Shown: piece by piece, positions 27,819-37,669 of the stretch
Numbering within the stretch: the stretch's first letter is position 1
How the letters are laid out: each line of letters starts with the position of its first letter
Assembly: GCA_900319375.1 (NCBI GenBank)
Contig: ONOI01000001.1
Coordinates: 1 to 64,000 of the forward strand
DNA length: 64,000 nt
Direction: 5' to 3'
From: an uncultured Bacteroidales bacterium
Lineage (GTDB): Bacteria; Bacteroidota; Bacteroidia; Bacteroidales; UBA932
Translations under genes and position numbers: made by a program
The notes under the pieces: model-generated
Seen by the model: only the letters and a program-made list of their open reading frames with translations
What the model was told of the DNA's origin: nothing
Databases searched by the model: none

Positions 27819-29020
27819 TGGGCGGTCTTTTTCTGGTTTGAGAGCCAGCGGTAGATGGTCCTTTCGGAGACGCCAAGTTCTGTGGCCGCGGGTTTTACTT
27901 TTCCGTCGTATTTAGCCAGGGTCGCGGCGTACAGCTCGTCATTGCTCTGCCGTATCGATTTCACGGACGGGGCTGCGGGCTCGGACGGCTGGGATTCCTG
28001 CCATTCGGCCTCATCCTCGATCGGAGCGGCCACGGCGGGACCTGCGACTGCCGGGCTGGCAGGCTGCGACTCGACTATCTTTTTCAGGCGGTCTACCTCT
28101 TGCTTGAGGTCGAGGATCGCTTTCACGATCGCGCGCATATCCTCATCATTCATCCGGCTGCCTCCGGCCTGAGGACCATCCACGATCGCGGGAAGGACCT
28201 GCTCGGCCTCCTGGGGCATGTGGGGCAGCAACGCGGCCGCATCCAACTCCACCCTGTCTGAGGTCGGGGTCACGGGCCTGCTCTCCATCACCGTAAGCGC
28301 TTCGGTAAAGTTCTTGAGCTGGCGGACATTGCCCGGCCAGCGGTAGTTTTTCAGAACCGAGATGGCTTCGTGTGTAAGGGAAATCTTACAGAGGCGGGAG
28401 CGCTCGGAAAAATCTGAAGTGAACTTTCTGAACAGAAGATAGATGTCGTCTTTACGGTCTCGCAGAGCCGGCATCTTGATCTGGAAGGCATTCAGACGGT
28501 AATAAAGATCCTCGCGGAACTTTCCCGTCTCTACTGCGTGGAGAAGATTGATATTGGTAGCCGCGATGATGCGGACATTGGTCTTTTCGACCTTGGAAGA
28601 ACCCACCTTAAGGTACTCTCCGTCCTGAAGGACTCGAAGGAGCATAGCCTGAGTCTCGCGAGGGAGCTCGCCGATTTCGTCAAGGAACAAAGTACCTCCG
28701 TCTGCTTCTTCGAAGTAACCCTTACGGGTAGCAACAGCGCCGGTGAAGGAACCTTTTTCATGGCCGAAGAGCTCGGCGTTGATGGTTCCGACAGGGATAG
28801 CGCCGCAGTTTACCGCCAGGAACGGGGCGGTACGGCGGCGGCTGTTGTCATGGATAATACGGGGAATGATGTCCTTTCCGGAACCGTTTTCACCGGTGAT
28901 CAGGACGGCAAGGTCGCTGGGAGCGACTACGCCGGCCATCTCAATGGCGAGGTTCAGGGCAGCATCGTTTCCGATGATGTCGTACCTGTTTTTAATTCTC
29001 TGTAATTCCTGTGTATCCAT
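27815..29020 (-). CDS. sigma-54 interacting transcription activator
   Basis: 401 aa from ATG 29020; the in-frame ATG at 29035 would fall on the promoter box, so it is rejected. The AAA+ domain has Walker A GENGSGKD (near 43-50), the RpoN-contact loop as GSFTGA (usual GAFTGA) and Walker B GGTLFLDEIGELP. There is no receiver domain at the N terminus. A Pro/Ala-rich linker leads to a Fis-type HTH at the end (AATELGVSERTIYRWL). Targets unknown; the position upstream of lptE and secG suggests envelope-related control and is conserved in Bacteroidales. Confidence 0.92.
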   Translation of the reverse strand: MDTQELQRIKNRYDIIGNDAALNLAIEMAGVVAPSDLAVLITGENGSGKDIIPRIIHDNSRRRTAPFLAVNCGAIPVGTINAELFGHEKGSFTGAVATRKGYFEEADGGTLFLDEIGELPRETQAMLLRVLQDGEYLKVGSSKVEKTNVRIIAATNINLLHAVETGKFREDLYYRLNAFQIKMPALRDRKDDIYLLFRKFTSDFSERSRLCKISLTHEAISVLKNYRWPGNVRQLKNFTEALTVMESRPVTPTSDRVELDAAALLPHMPQEAEQVLPAIVDGPQAGGSRMNDEDMRAIVKAILDLKQEVDRLKKIVESQPASPAVAGPAVAAPIEDEAEWQESQPSEPAAPSVKSIRQSNDELYAATLAKYDGKVKPAATELGVSERTIYRWLSNQKKTAQ

Positions 29021-29034
29021 TTTATCGTAGCCCA

Positions 29035-29042
29035 CAAAGTTA
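29035..29042 (-). promoter_or_regulatory. -7 element for the sigma54-activator operon
   Basis: Reads TAACTTTG on the minus strand, 14 nt before the ATG at 29020. Only 13 bp from the divergent plus-strand box, so the two promoters overlap. Confidence 0.65.
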
Positions 29043-29055
29043 CTTAAAAATTCTT

Positions 29056-29063
29056 TATCTTTG
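29056..29063 (+). promoter_or_regulatory. -7 element for OmpA/TPR lipoprotein
   Basis: TATCTTTG, 21 nt before the ATG at 29085. Confidence 0.65.
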
Positions 29064-29084
29064 TGTTCAGAACATTTTTATACG

Positions 29085-30719
29085 ATGAAAGCTTTCAAAA
29101 TATTTCTTGCAGCAGCGGTTGCAGCTCTTGTCGCAGCCTCCTGCTCATCTCAGAAACAAGTCAACAGCGGCGGTTCAGGACTCGAAGTTACCTGCGAGCC
29201 CCACATCCTCGAAGTAGTAGGCGGAAAAATCAATGCCGCAATCACCCTCAATTTCCCCGAGGGCTACCTGAAGACAAACGCCATGATGGTTACTACCCCT
29301 GTCATCGTCTATTCAGGCGGACAGAGGACCGGTACTGCGGTAATCTATCAGGGCGAGCAGATCAAGGCCAACTACCGCGTCATTCCCCTCAAGGGCGGAC
29401 GACACACTCAGAATGTCTCCTTCGACTTCGCCAGCGGAATGGAGCAGTGTGTACTCGAGCTTCAGTGTAAGCTGATGGTAGCCGGTAAGGAAGTTCCCCT
29501 TCCTTCTATCAAGGTCGCAGACGGATGTATCGCAACATACAGGCTTGCAGACCTCAGCGGAGAATTCTCCCTCAAGCCGGACGGCTTCGAGCGCGTCTCG
29601 AACTACACTACCGAGACCAGCATCCTGTTCGATGTGAATTCATCGCAGGTAAAGAACAATTCCCAGAACAAGAACGCCCTTGAAGTATATAAATCATACC
29701 TCAGGGAACTCCAGAACGATCCCCGCTACAATGTTACCAGCGCCGAGATAATCGCCTACGCTTCTCCGGAAGGCGGCGTAGACCTCAACGACAAACTCTC
29801 CGGCGACAGGGCCAAGGCGGCCGAGCAGACATGGTCAAAGGTTGGCAGCGGCCTGGGCGAAGACATCAAAGTCAGCAGCGTTGGTCAGGACTGGGAAGGC
29901 TTCAAAGAGGCCATGGCCAATTCCGACATCGAAGACAAGGACCTTATTCTGAGGGTTCTTTCGATGTACTCCGACCCTGAAGTAAGGGAGCAGGAAATCA
30001 AAAACCTCTCCTTTATATATGAAGATATAAAGAAAGATGTGTTCCCCGGACTGCGCCGCGCGTCGTTCGTGGTAAACGCCGAACATACCGGCTATTCAGA
30101 CGAAGAACTGAAGGAGATGGCCAGCAAACAGCTTGCCCTTCTTTCCGAGGCTGAGGTCCTTCACCTTGCCGGAGTAACCGAAGACAGGGAGAATCAGAAA
30201 TATTATTATAGAGTAACGACTGAGCGCTGGGGCTCCAACACCGGATTCTACGACCTTGCTGTCCTCGCCCTTAACGAGAACAAGATCGATGTCGCTCTTG
30301 CTTACCTTACACATACCGAAGAGGGAGACCGTGATGTCCAGAACCTTCTCGGCGTAATCGAGATGCGTCGCGGACGCTACGCAGAGGCTATCAACCTGTT
30401 CGAGCAGTCCGGTACAGACGATGCCAAGAAGAACGCCGGTTCCGCGAAGATCGCTCTTGGCGACTATGCTGCGGCGGCCCAGGCTCTGGCCGGCACCGGC
30501 AGCCGTAACGAAGTCCTGGCCTACATCCTCGCCGGCCAGACCGACTCCGCCGCCGCGGCCGCCTCCGACGCTACCCCTCGCGACAGCTACATCGCCGCGA
30601 TCGCAGCCGCCCGAAAGGGTGACGCTTCCGGAGTGAAAAAACACCTCGCGAAGGCCAGCGAAGACCCGGTTTATGCAGAAAAAGCAGCAAAAGACGCAGA
30701 GTTCGCCGATTACCGCTAG
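29085..30719 (+). CDS. OmpA-like / TPR-containing lipoprotein
   Basis: 544 aa. Lipoprotein signal peptide MKAFKIFLAAAVAALVAASC. Residues 30-170 are a beta domain, followed by an OmpA-like segment (TSILFDVNSSQV, AEIIAYASPEGGVDLNDKLSGDRAKA), then an extended helical C-terminal region with TPR-type pairs (NLLGVIEMRRGRYAEAINLFEQSG, ALGDYAAAAQALAG). Proteins of this plan in Bacteroidales are periplasmic or outer-membrane lipoproteins thought to bind peptidoglycan; I cannot name a specific one. It has its own promoter, and the str operon promoter starts right after its stop. Confidence 0.85.
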   Translation: MKAFKIFLAAAVAALVAASCSSQKQVNSGGSGLEVTCEPHILEVVGGKINAAITLNFPEGYLKTNAMMVTTPVIVYSGGQRTGTAVIYQGEQIKANYRVIPLKGGRHTQNVSFDFASGMEQCVLELQCKLMVAGKEVPLPSIKVADGCIATYRLADLSGEFSLKPDGFERVSNYTTETSILFDVNSSQVKNNSQNKNALEVYKSYLRELQNDPRYNVTSAEIIAYASPEGGVDLNDKLSGDRAKAAEQTWSKVGSGLGEDIKVSSVGQDWEGFKEAMANSDIEDKDLILRVLSMYSDPEVREQEIKNLSFIYEDIKKDVFPGLRRASFVVNAEHTGYSDEELKEMASKQLALLSEAEVLHLAGVTEDRENQKYYYRVTTERWGSNTGFYDLAVLALNENKIDVALAYLTHTEEGDRDVQNLLGVIEMRRGRYAEAINLFEQSGTDDAKKNAGSAKIALGDYAAAAQALAGTGSRNEVLAYILAGQTDSAAAAASDATPRDSYIAAIAAARKGDASGVKKHLAKASEDPVYAEKAAKDAEFADYR

Positions 30720-30738
30720 TTTTTTTCAGAATTTTCTC

Positions 30739-30746
30739 TATATTTG
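30739..30746 (+). promoter_or_regulatory. -7 element of the str operon
   Basis: TATATTTG, 44 nt before the rpsL ATG. It sits 20 nt after the stop of the preceding gene. Confidence 0.7.
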
Positions 30747-30747
30747 C

Positions 30748-30768
30748 AGCCCCAAAATTTTTGGGGCT
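30748..30768 (+). promoter_or_regulatory. perfect palindrome at the 5' end of the rpsL leader
   Basis: AGCCCCAAAA and TTTTGGGGCT flank one T. The stem begins at the expected transcription start and is followed by TTAATTTT, so it would cap the mRNA with a hairpin. It could protect the 5' end or act as an attenuator. Confidence 0.7.
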
Positions 30769-30790
30769 TTAATTTTATCAACATTTTAAT

Positions 30791-31165
<375 letters not shown>

Positions 31166-31201
31166 TCTGAAGGATGGTTTAATCTTTAATTTTTCAAAAC
31201 A

Positions 31202-31678
31202 ATGAGAAAATCGAAGCCTAGCAAGAGGATTCTACTTCCTGATCCTAAGTTCCACGACGTGGAAGTTACACGTTTCGTGAACAATCTTATGTTGCAGGGA
31301 AAGAAGAGTATCGCTTATTCAATTTTTTACGATGCCATTGACATGGTAGGCGAGAAGGTGAAAGATTCTGACAAGGCTCCTCTGGATATTTGGAGGAAAG
31401 CCCTCGAGAACGTGACCCCTCAGATCGAGGTCAAATCACGTCGTATCGGTGGTGCTAACTTCCAGGTGCCCACCGAGTTGAGACCGGAAAGAAAAGTATC
31501 ACTTTCTATGAAGAATATGATCTCTTTTGCCCGCAAGCGTTCCGGTCACTCGATGGCAGAAAAACTGTGCGCAGAGATCGTAGCGGCTTACAACAACGAA
31601 GGTGGTGCATTCAAGCGCAAAGAGGATATGCACAGAATGGCAGAAGCCAACAAGGCGTTTGCACACTTCCGTTTCTAA
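31202..31678 (+). CDS. rpsG: ribosomal protein S7
   Basis: 158 aa, full length. [31 protein letters not shown] and the closing [16 protein letters not shown] identify S7, which organises the 3' domain of 16S rRNA. 36 nt after rpsL, 25 nt before fusA. Confidence 0.98.
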   Translation: MRKSKPSKRILLPDPKFHDVEVTRFVNNLMLQGKKSIAYSIFYDAIDMVGEKVKDSDKAPLDIWRKALENVTPQIEVKSRRIGGANFQVPTELRPERKVSLSMKNMISFARKRSGHSMAEKLCAEIVAAYNNEGGAFKRKEDMHRMAEANKAFAHFRF

Positions 31679-31703
31679 TTTTTAGTTGACACACCTGTAG
31701 AAA

Positions 31704-33827
31704 ATGGCAAAGAGGGATCTTCAGTTCACACGCAATATCGGTATCATGGCCCACATCGATGCCGGTAAGACAACTACGTCTGAACGTATCCTGTACTACA
31801 CCGGAAAGACCCACAAAATCGGCGAGGTCCACGAAGGCGCGGCAACCATGGACTGGATGGTCCAGGAGCAGGAGAGGGGTATTACTATCACCTCCGCTGC
31901 AACAACCGCTTTCTGGCACTACGCGGGAAAGGTCTATCAGATCAACCTGATCGACACTCCCGGCCACGTCGACTTTACAGTCGAGGTCGAGCGTTCGCTC
32001 CGCGTGTTGGACGGAACTATCGCGACATTCTGCGCGGTAGGCCGTGTACAGCCGCAGTCCGAGACCGTGTGGCGTCAGGCAGACAAGTACGGGGTGCCCA
32101 AGATCGCGTACGTCAATAAGATGGACCGCGTCGGGGCAGACTTCCTCGCCTGCGTAGAAGAGATCCGCACCAAACTTGGTGCGAACGCGGTACCCATCTG
32201 CCTCCCTATCGGAGCAGAAGACAAGTTCGAGGGTATCGTAGACCTCATCGAGAAGCAGGCCATCTTCTACAACTCAAGTGAAGAACTGGTCAATTATCAC
32301 TACGGGGCAATCCCTCAGGACATGATGGGCGAGGTGGACGAATGGCACGACAAGCTCGTGGAAGCGGCCGCCGAGTGTGATGAGGCCCTGATGGAGAAGT
32401 ACTTCGAGGACCCGGATTCCATTACAAGAGACGAAATTATCGCCGCGCTGCGCAAGGGCTGCATCTCGATGCAGATCGTGCCGGCCTGCTGCGGATCTTC
32501 GTTCAAGAACAAGGGAGTCCAGTTCCTCCTGGACGCAGTAATGCGTTATCTTCCGTCCCCGCTCGACAAAGGCGCCGTCAAGGGTATCAACCCCCGCAAT
32601 GGAGCCCAGATCGAGCGCCAGCCTTCAGACAGCGAGCCCTTCTGCGCGCTCGTGTTCAAGATCGCCACGGATCCGTTCGTGGGCCGTCTTGCCTTCCTGC
32701 GCGCATATTCGGGTAAGCTCGAGGCCGGCTCTTACGTCCTGAACGTAAGGTCAGCAAAGAAGGAGCGCGTAGCGAGGCTGTACCAGATGCACTCCAACCA
32801 CCAGAACCCGATCGAGGCTGTGGAGGCTGGAGACATCGCGGCTGCAGTCGGATTCAAGGACCTGAGGACTGGAGACACAATCTGTGTCGAAGGCCAGCCT
32901 ATCGTCCTTGAATCGATGGAGTTCCCGGATCCGGTTATCGGAGTCGCCGTGGAGCCTAAGACCCAGGCAGATCTTGATAAATTGGGCGTAGCGCTCGCCA
33001 AACTTTCCGAGGAGGATCCTACCTTCACAGTTAAGGCGGATACCGAAACCGGTCAGACCGTTATCAGCGGAATGGGCGAGCTCCACCTTGATATCATCAT
33101 CGACCGTCTCCGCAGGGAGTTTGGAGTCGAGATCAATCAGGGTGCGCCCCAGGTCAACTACAAAGAGGCAATCACAACCAGCGTCCAACACCGCGAAGTT
33201 TATAAGAAGCAGACCGGCGGACGCGGTAAGTTTGCCGACATTATCGTGGAAATCGGACCGGCAGACCCGGGAGTTACCGGACTCCAGTTCGAGAGTGTCG
33301 TCAAGGGCGGAAACATCCCCAAGGAGTTCATCCCCTGCATCGAGAAAGGCTTCAAGTCGGCTATGGCCAACGGCGTACTGGCCGGCTACGAAGTCCAGTC
33401 GATGAAAGTTACCGTACTTGACGGCTCTTATCACCCGGTTGACTCGGATCAGCTTTCGTTCGAAATTGCCGGACGTATGGCCTTCCGTCATGCATGCCCT
33501 AAGTGTAAACCTGTCATACTCGAGCCCATCATGAATCTTGAGGTGGTAACACCCGAGGAGTACATGGGAGATATCGTAGGCGACCTCAACCGCCGCCGCG
33601 GACAGATTAGCGCGATGGACAGTACTGCAAACGGAGCGCGCATCATCAAGGCGTTCGTACCGCTTTCCGAGCAGTTCGGTTATGTGACGGTACTCCGTAC
33701 CCTTTCTTCCGGACGTGCGACCAGCACGATGTCCTTCGACCACTATGCGGAGGTTCCCCCTGCAATGCAGAAGGAAATAGTCGAGAAGAGCGGGTTCAGA
33801 CTGCTGTCCGATGACAATGATGAGTAA
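31704..33827 (+). CDS. fusA: elongation factor G
   Basis: 707 aa, full length. G-domain motifs AHIDAGKTT (G1), DTPGHVDF (G3) and NKMDRVGAD (G4) are present. Domains II-V follow ([14 protein letters not shown] of domain III, the HPVDSD and GQISAMDS parts of IV/V). It catalyses GTP-driven translocation on the ribosome. The gene lies in its usual Bacteroidota place between rpsG and rpsJ, and tuf is not here. Confidence 0.98.
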   Translation: MAKRDLQFTRNIGIMAHIDAGKTTTSERILYYTGKTHKIGEVHEGAATMDWMVQEQERGITITSAATTAFWHYAGKVYQINLIDTPGHVDFTVEVERSLRVLDGTIATFCAVGRVQPQSETVWRQADKYGVPKIAYVNKMDRVGADFLACVEEIRTKLGANAVPICLPIGAEDKFEGIVDLIEKQAIFYNSSEELVNYHYGAIPQDMMGEVDEWHDKLVEAAAECDEALMEKYFEDPDSITRDEIIAALRKGCISMQIVPACCGSSFKNKGVQFLLDAVMRYLPSPLDKGAVKGINPRNGAQIERQPSDSEPFCALVFKIATDPFVGRLAFLRAYSGKLEAGSYVLNVRSAKKERVARLYQMHSNHQNPIEAVEAGDIAAAVGFKDLRTGDTICVEGQPIVLESMEFPDPVIGVAVEPKTQADLDKLGVALAKLSEEDPTFTVKADTETGQTVISGMGELHLDIIIDRLRREFGVEINQGAPQVNYKEAITTSVQHREVYKKQTGGRGKFADIIVEIGPADPGVTGLQFESVVKGGNIPKEFIPCIEKGFKSAMANGVLAGYEVQSMKVTVLDGSYHPVDSDQLSFEIAGRMAFRHACPKCKPVILEPIMNLEVVTPEEYMGDIVGDLNRRRGQISAMDSTANGARIIKAFVPLSEQFGYVTVLRTLSSGRATSTMSFDHYAEVPPAMQKEIVEKSGFRLLSDDNDE

Positions 33828-33845
33828 AGTACAAAAAACGTTAAT

Positions 33846-34151
33846 ATGAGCCAGAAAATCAGAATTAAACTCAAATCCTTCGATCATATGCTCGTCGACA
33901 AGTCGGCGTCCAAGATCGTCGAGACTGTGAAGACCACCGGAGCAACGGTCAATGGACCTATTCCGCTTCCGACCAACAAGAAGATCTTCACCGTCAACCG
34001 CTCAACCTTCGTCAACAAGAAGTCGCGTGAGCAGTTTGAGCTCGATTCATACTGCAGGCTCCTCGACATCGAGGACAGCAACGCCAAGACCGTTGATGCC
34101 CTTATGCGTCTCGAGCTTCCCGCAGGAGTTGATGTAGAGATCAAAGTATGA
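33846..34151 (+). CDS. rpsJ: ribosomal protein S10
   Basis: 101 aa. [18 protein letters not shown], the loop [17 protein letters not shown] and [19 protein letters not shown] are typical S10/NusE. It works in the 30S head and as a NusA-linked antitermination factor. In most Bacteroidales rplC follows directly; here a tRNA and a terminator follow, so the S10 operon is split after its first gene. Confidence 0.97.
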   Translation: MSQKIRIKLKSFDHMLVDKSASKIVETVKTTGATVNGPIPLPTNKKIFTVNRSTFVNKKSREQFELDSYCRLLDIEDSNAKTVDALMRLELPAGVDVEIKV

Positions 34152-34182
34152 TGACACGCGGTTTTAGACCGCTTGTCTGACT

Positions 34183-34256
34183 GGTCCCATAGCTCAGTTG
34201 GTTAGAGCACCTGACTCATAATCAGGGAGTCGCAGGATCATGCCCTGCTGGGACCA
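34183..34256 (+). tRNA. tRNA with CAT anticodon (elongator Met or Ile2)
   Basis: 74 nt. Acceptor GGTCCCA pairs with TGGGACC; D arm AGCTCAGTTGGTTAGAGC; anticodon arm CTGAC-TCATAAT-CAGGG region gives CAT; T arm CAGGATCATGCCCTG (lacks the standard TTCGA: reads GATCATG). Discriminator A, no encoded CCA. It is not initiator-like in the anticodon stem (no GGG/CCC triple). Met against lysidine-modified Ile2 cannot be decided by eye. 31 nt after rpsJ, so probably processed from the str transcript. Confidence 0.9.
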
Positions 34257-34299
34257 CGCGAAAAGGGGTTCGCCTTGCGGCGAGCCCCTTTTCGCGTGG
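34254..34299 (+). terminator. 21-bp stem terminator starting inside the tRNA 3' end
   Basis: CCACGCGAAAAGGGGTTCGCC pairs with GGCGAGCCCCTTTTCGCGTGG (one G-U) around loop TTGC. The stem begins with the last two acceptor bases and discriminator of the tRNA. Only TTTC follows, so the T-run is weak. Confidence 0.8.
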
Positions 34300-34317
34300 T
34301 TTCAGTAAAATTTTTTT

Positions 34318-34325
34318 TATCTTTG
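34318..34325 (+). promoter_or_regulatory. -7 element of small secreted protein gene
   Basis: TATCTTTG preceded by a T-run; 44 nt before the ATG at 34370. Confidence 0.65.
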
Positions 34326-34369
34326 TTAAGAATCACGTGTTTTGATATCGTTAAACTAATAGGAATAAG

Positions 34370-34924
34370 ATGAAAACGCTCTTCAAGTCACTCGCAGTGC
34401 TGCTATTTGCGGTTATGCCCGTCCTGGCTTCTGCTCAGGAGAAAAAATTGTCGGAGAAACTCCTCCAGCAGTTTACAGAAATTGTCTCGGTCGAACACGA
34501 TGATGGAACTGAAATCCAGGTATTCCATATGCCAGACAAGGATCAGTACTATCTTCAGGTCGGCAATCTCGGAGTGGGAACAGACGTTGTCCAGGTCAAC
34601 TTCGATCCCGTATTCATCCTTTACATTCCCCTCGGATCAACCCTCGAGGAGGCAATTGAGAAACTCGCTGTCCTGAAGGAGCACGCCAAGGCCCCCAGAG
34701 GAGCGAGAATGGAGACCCAGGGCTGCCTTTGCTTCGGCTTCCCGAATGAGGAAGAGCTCGAGCCCGTAACCGTTACCGCCCGCCGTATGATCTTAACCCG
34801 CAGTCTGGAATTCAGCGTCACACGCGGCGACTGGGTGCGCGCCGCCTTCATCGAGCGTTCTGATATGAACGCGCTCTACAATGGAGTAAAGTTCTATCGC
34901 AAACTTCACCCAAAGGCGAAATAA
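34370..34924 (+). CDS. small exported protein of unknown function
   Basis: 184 aa. Sec signal peptide at 1-23 (MKTLFKSLAVLLFAVMPVLA, cleavage near ASA-Q). The mature part is alpha/beta with QVFHMPDKDQYYLQVGNLG and a C-terminal TVTARRMILTRSLEFSV segment. No known family recognised. It has its own promoter and a terminator right after the stop, so it is a single-gene unit. Confidence 0.85.
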   Translation: MKTLFKSLAVLLFAVMPVLASAQEKKLSEKLLQQFTEIVSVEHDDGTEIQVFHMPDKDQYYLQVGNLGVGTDVVQVNFDPVFILYIPLGSTLEEAIEKLAVLKEHAKAPRGARMETQGCLCFGFPNEEELEPVTVTARRMILTRSLEFSVTRGDWVRAAFIERSDMNALYNGVKFYRKLHPKAK

Positions 34925-34941
34925 AACAATCAGAATATAAA

Positions 34942-34975
34942 AAAGAGCGGCCCTTTTGAGCCGCTCTTTATTTTT
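34942..34975 (+). terminator. terminator shared by convergent genes
   Basis: AAAGAGCGGC / GCCGCTCTTT stem, loop CCTTTTGA, then ATTTTTA. The T-run overlaps the stop codon of the S9 peptidase on the other strand; A-rich sequence on the left makes it bidirectional. Confidence 0.88.
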
Positions 34976-37457
34976 ACAGATTCTTTTCTGGATATAGCTC
35001 ATCCCACCAGGTGGGGTCGTCGTGGAGGTACTTGGAGAACCAGGCGAAGATCGTGCGGAGCCACTGGCGGCGCTTGCCGAACTCGCGGATGCCGTGGTTT
35101 TCGCCGTCGACTACGACGAAGGCGGTGTCAGCGCCGAGGAGTTTGAGAGCCGTGAACATCTGGATGCTCTCCCCTATCGGGACGTTGGTATCTGCGGAGC
35201 CATGGAGGAAGAGCAGCGGGGTGTGGATCTTGTCGGCATTGTAGAGCGGGCTGCGGTCTACATAAAGGTCTTTGCGGGTCCATGGGTAGCTGTTTGCCAT
35301 GGCCACCTCCGAATATGAGTAGCCCCAGTAGCCTTCGCCCCAATAGCTTGTATGGTCGCTGATTCCGGCGTGGGAGATACCGGCCGCGTAGATGTCTGTC
35401 TTAGTAAGCAGCAGCTGGGTCATGAAGCCGCCGTATGAGGCGCTGAAGCAGCCGATCTTTGTAGAATCTACGAACGGGTGGTCCTTGCAGAATGAAAGCG
35501 TGGCCTCGATAAGGTCGTCGGAGACGACATCGCCGGCCGTGTTGACATGGCGCGCAGCGAATTCCTGGCCGAAACCGGCTGCGCCGCTGGGGTTGACGAC
35601 GTAGAAGATGTAGTCCTGGGCGGCGTAGACCTGAGGCGAGTAGGAGCCTACGCAGTAGCGAGCCGAAGGAGAACAGCCGCCGTAGTAATGGACGAGGAGC
35701 GGATACTTCTTCGATGGATCGAAGTGGGGCGGAAGGACGTAGAAGCCGTTGATAAGGTCGCCGCGGCTGGAGACGAACTCGTATGCGCCGCCGGCTCCTA
35801 GCTCGACCGAAGCGAAGCGCTCGGCCCCGAAGTCCTTGACTACCCTTTGCTTGCCGGTAAGGACGTTGTAGGAGTATGCACGGTCGCCGTTGCAGAGGCT
35901 CTGGCCGCTATAGACGAGAACCGGCGCAGTACGGGCCAGGTCGAACCCATAGAGATACTCTTCCATGTTTGCGAGCCTCTGGATAGCGCCGGAAAGCGGA
36001 GAGCAGCGGTAGAGGTTCTGGACGTCTTTGTCGTCGGTCGTGAAATAGATGCGATTGTCGAACGCGGCCCAGACAGGAGATCCGTCCACGCTCGGAGCGA
36101 AGTCCTTTGTCAGCGGAGATACGCTCTTTGTTTCAATATCGAAAATGTACATCTGAATGTCGTACATGCTGGGAGTCTGACCGGGCTTAAGGCCTTTTAT
36201 TCCTATTCCTCCGAACGCTTCCGGGCTGCCGGTCAGAACAAGCTGTCTGCCGTCCGGCGAATAAGACGCACCACGGATGAAGCCGTCGTCTTCGATAAGA
36301 CACTCAGCCTCAAGAGTCTGGACATCGAGCTGCCAGAGCGAGAAAAGGGTGGTCGGGCGCGCGGTAAGACGCTCGCGCTGGGTCAGGACGAGGACCTTTT
36401 GCCCGTCAGGGCTGAGATCGGCCGGCCAGAGGTCGTGCCAGCCGAAGGTAAGCTGCTGCATCTGCCCCGTCTTAAGGTCGAATTTGCCGAGGTAGGAGCG
36501 GTCGCGCCAGCCGGGCTGACGGTCGTCCGGGGTCAGGATCTGATGTACCTCGCCCTCCTTCGGGCCCTCCTGAGTCAGCATGTAGAGCAGCCAGTCCTCG
36601 GTCGGCGCGACGGTAAACCAGCCGTCCGGAATATTGCGGGCCAGCAGAGTCTCCTTGCCGGTCGAGGGATTGGCACAAAACAGGTCACGTCCGCTCGCGC
36701 TTGGGCGCGTGTAATAATATTCGTCGCGCGCGGGCATCCACTGGATCGGGGAGTCAGTACGGGCGAGGACACGGCCGTCTGAGGCCTGCTGAATCTCGGT
36801 ATATGAACTTGGCTTGCCCGATTCGTCGACCATGCGATAGGTCAGCGCGATGAACTTACCGCCTGCGGAGACGGTGATTCCGCCGCTCGAAAGGCCGATC
36901 GTGTTCGCGTCCAGCGAGAAGATATGGCCGCCGTCCTGGCGAAGAGCGATCCTCCCCTCCTTTTCCGGGACCACGCTCACTTTCAGCGTATCCTTTTCGC
37001 CGGGCAGGATCAGGGCCTTGAGGACGATGTCGTGGGTTCCGGGCTCGAGCTTGAGCTGCGGTCCGGCGGGCCTGCCGTCTACAAACAGCCGGCTGCGCTT
37101 CAGGCCCTCGAGCTTGAGGGTCGCCTTCGCGTAGATCGTGTTTTCGAGCGAGAAACCGAGAAGATGAATGGCCGGGGCCTCAGCCGCCTCCAGGACTTCC
37201 ACCGCCTTCGTTTCCTTCGGCAGACTCAGCGAAAGCTCACGGTCCAGCGTGGACTCGGGATCGAACGGCTTGCCGGCAATATCGACCGTATCAACCTTAT
37301 GGGGCGTTTTCACCTCGAACGGGCCCGCATAGCGGAAATTATCGACGTTAATGGTCTGCGGGAGTGCTGCCTCCTTGCTCGACTGGCCTGCGGGTTTCTG
37401 GGCAGAGGCGTAGGCGCTGATGGCAAGTGAGAGCGAAATGATGAGGATATGTTTCAT
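34974..37457 (-). CDS. S9 family prolyl oligopeptidase (DPP-IV-like)
   Basis: 827 aa from ATG 37457, which starts the signal peptide MKHILIISLSLAISAYASAQ; the open frame extends upstream through the promoter and the tRNA-Ser gene and is not real there. The N-terminal part is a beta-propeller with TolB-like repeats (DLSPDGQKVLVLT, SYSPDGRQLVLTG). The C-terminal hydrolase has the nucleophile SASYGGFM, Asp in HGSADTNVP and His in GENHGI. It cleaves peptides after Pro or similar residues in the periplasm. Single-gene unit with its own -7 box. Confidence 0.93.
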   Translation of the reverse strand: MKHILIISLSLAISAYASAQKPAGQSSKEAALPQTINVDNFRYAGPFEVKTPHKVDTVDIAGKPFDPESTLDRELSLSLPKETKAVEVLEAAEAPAIHLLGFSLENTIYAKATLKLEGLKRSRLFVDGRPAGPQLKLEPGTHDIVLKALILPGEKDTLKVSVVPEKEGRIALRQDGGHIFSLDANTIGLSSGGITVSAGGKFIALTYRMVDESGKPSSYTEIQQASDGRVLARTDSPIQWMPARDEYYYTRPSASGRDLFCANPSTGKETLLARNIPDGWFTVAPTEDWLLYMLTQEGPKEGEVHQILTPDDRQPGWRDRSYLGKFDLKTGQMQQLTFGWHDLWPADLSPDGQKVLVLTQRERLTARPTTLFSLWQLDVQTLEAECLIEDDGFIRGASYSPDGRQLVLTGSPEAFGGIGIKGLKPGQTPSMYDIQMYIFDIETKSVSPLTKDFAPSVDGSPVWAAFDNRIYFTTDDKDVQNLYRCSPLSGAIQRLANMEEYLYGFDLARTAPVLVYSGQSLCNGDRAYSYNVLTGKQRVVKDFGAERFASVELGAGGAYEFVSSRGDLINGFYVLPPHFDPSKKYPLLVHYYGGCSPSARYCVGSYSPQVYAAQDYIFYVVNPSGAAGFGQEFAARHVNTAGDVVSDDLIEATLSFCKDHPFVDSTKIGCFSASYGGFMTQLLLTKTDIYAAGISHAGISDHTSYWGEGYWGYSYSEVAMANSYPWTRKDLYVDRSPLYNADKIHTPLLFLHGSADTNVPIGESIQMFTALKLLGADTAFVVVDGENHGIREFGKRRQWLRTIFAWFSKYLHDDPTWWDELYPEKNL

Positions 37458-37482
37458 GTTTTTTGAGATTTCGGCTGTCTTA

Positions 37483-37490
37483 CAAATATA
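37483..37490 (-). promoter_or_regulatory. -7 element of the S9 peptidase gene
   Basis: Reads TATATTTG on the minus strand, 25 nt before the ATG at 37457. Confidence 0.7.
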
Positions 37491-37518
37491 CAAAATGTTG
37501 TAATTCAGAAAAACTTCG

Positions 37519-37526
37519 TATATTTG
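37519..37526 (+). promoter_or_regulatory. -7 element of tRNA-Ser
   Basis: TATATTTG about 50 nt before the mature tRNA 5' end, divergent from the S9 promoter. Confidence 0.65.
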
Positions 37527-37576
37527 CATCCCCGCCCGGCGCAAGGGGACTCGTTTTCTGCGCCAGGATGGTTTCA

Positions 37577-37663
37577 GGAGAGGTGGGTGAGTGGCTGAAA
37601 CCAGCAGTTTGCTAAACTGCCGTACGGGTAACCGTACCACGAGTTCGAATCTCGTCCTCTCCG
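37577..37663 (+). tRNA. tRNA-Ser(GCT)
   Basis: 87 nt class II tRNA. Acceptor GGAGAGG/CCTCTCC, discriminator G, anticodon loop TTGCTAA (GCT), long variable arm CGTACGGGTAACCGTAC, T loop GTTCGAATC. No encoded CCA. Reads AGC/AGU codons. Confidence 0.97.
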
Positions 37664-37669
37664 CGCAGT

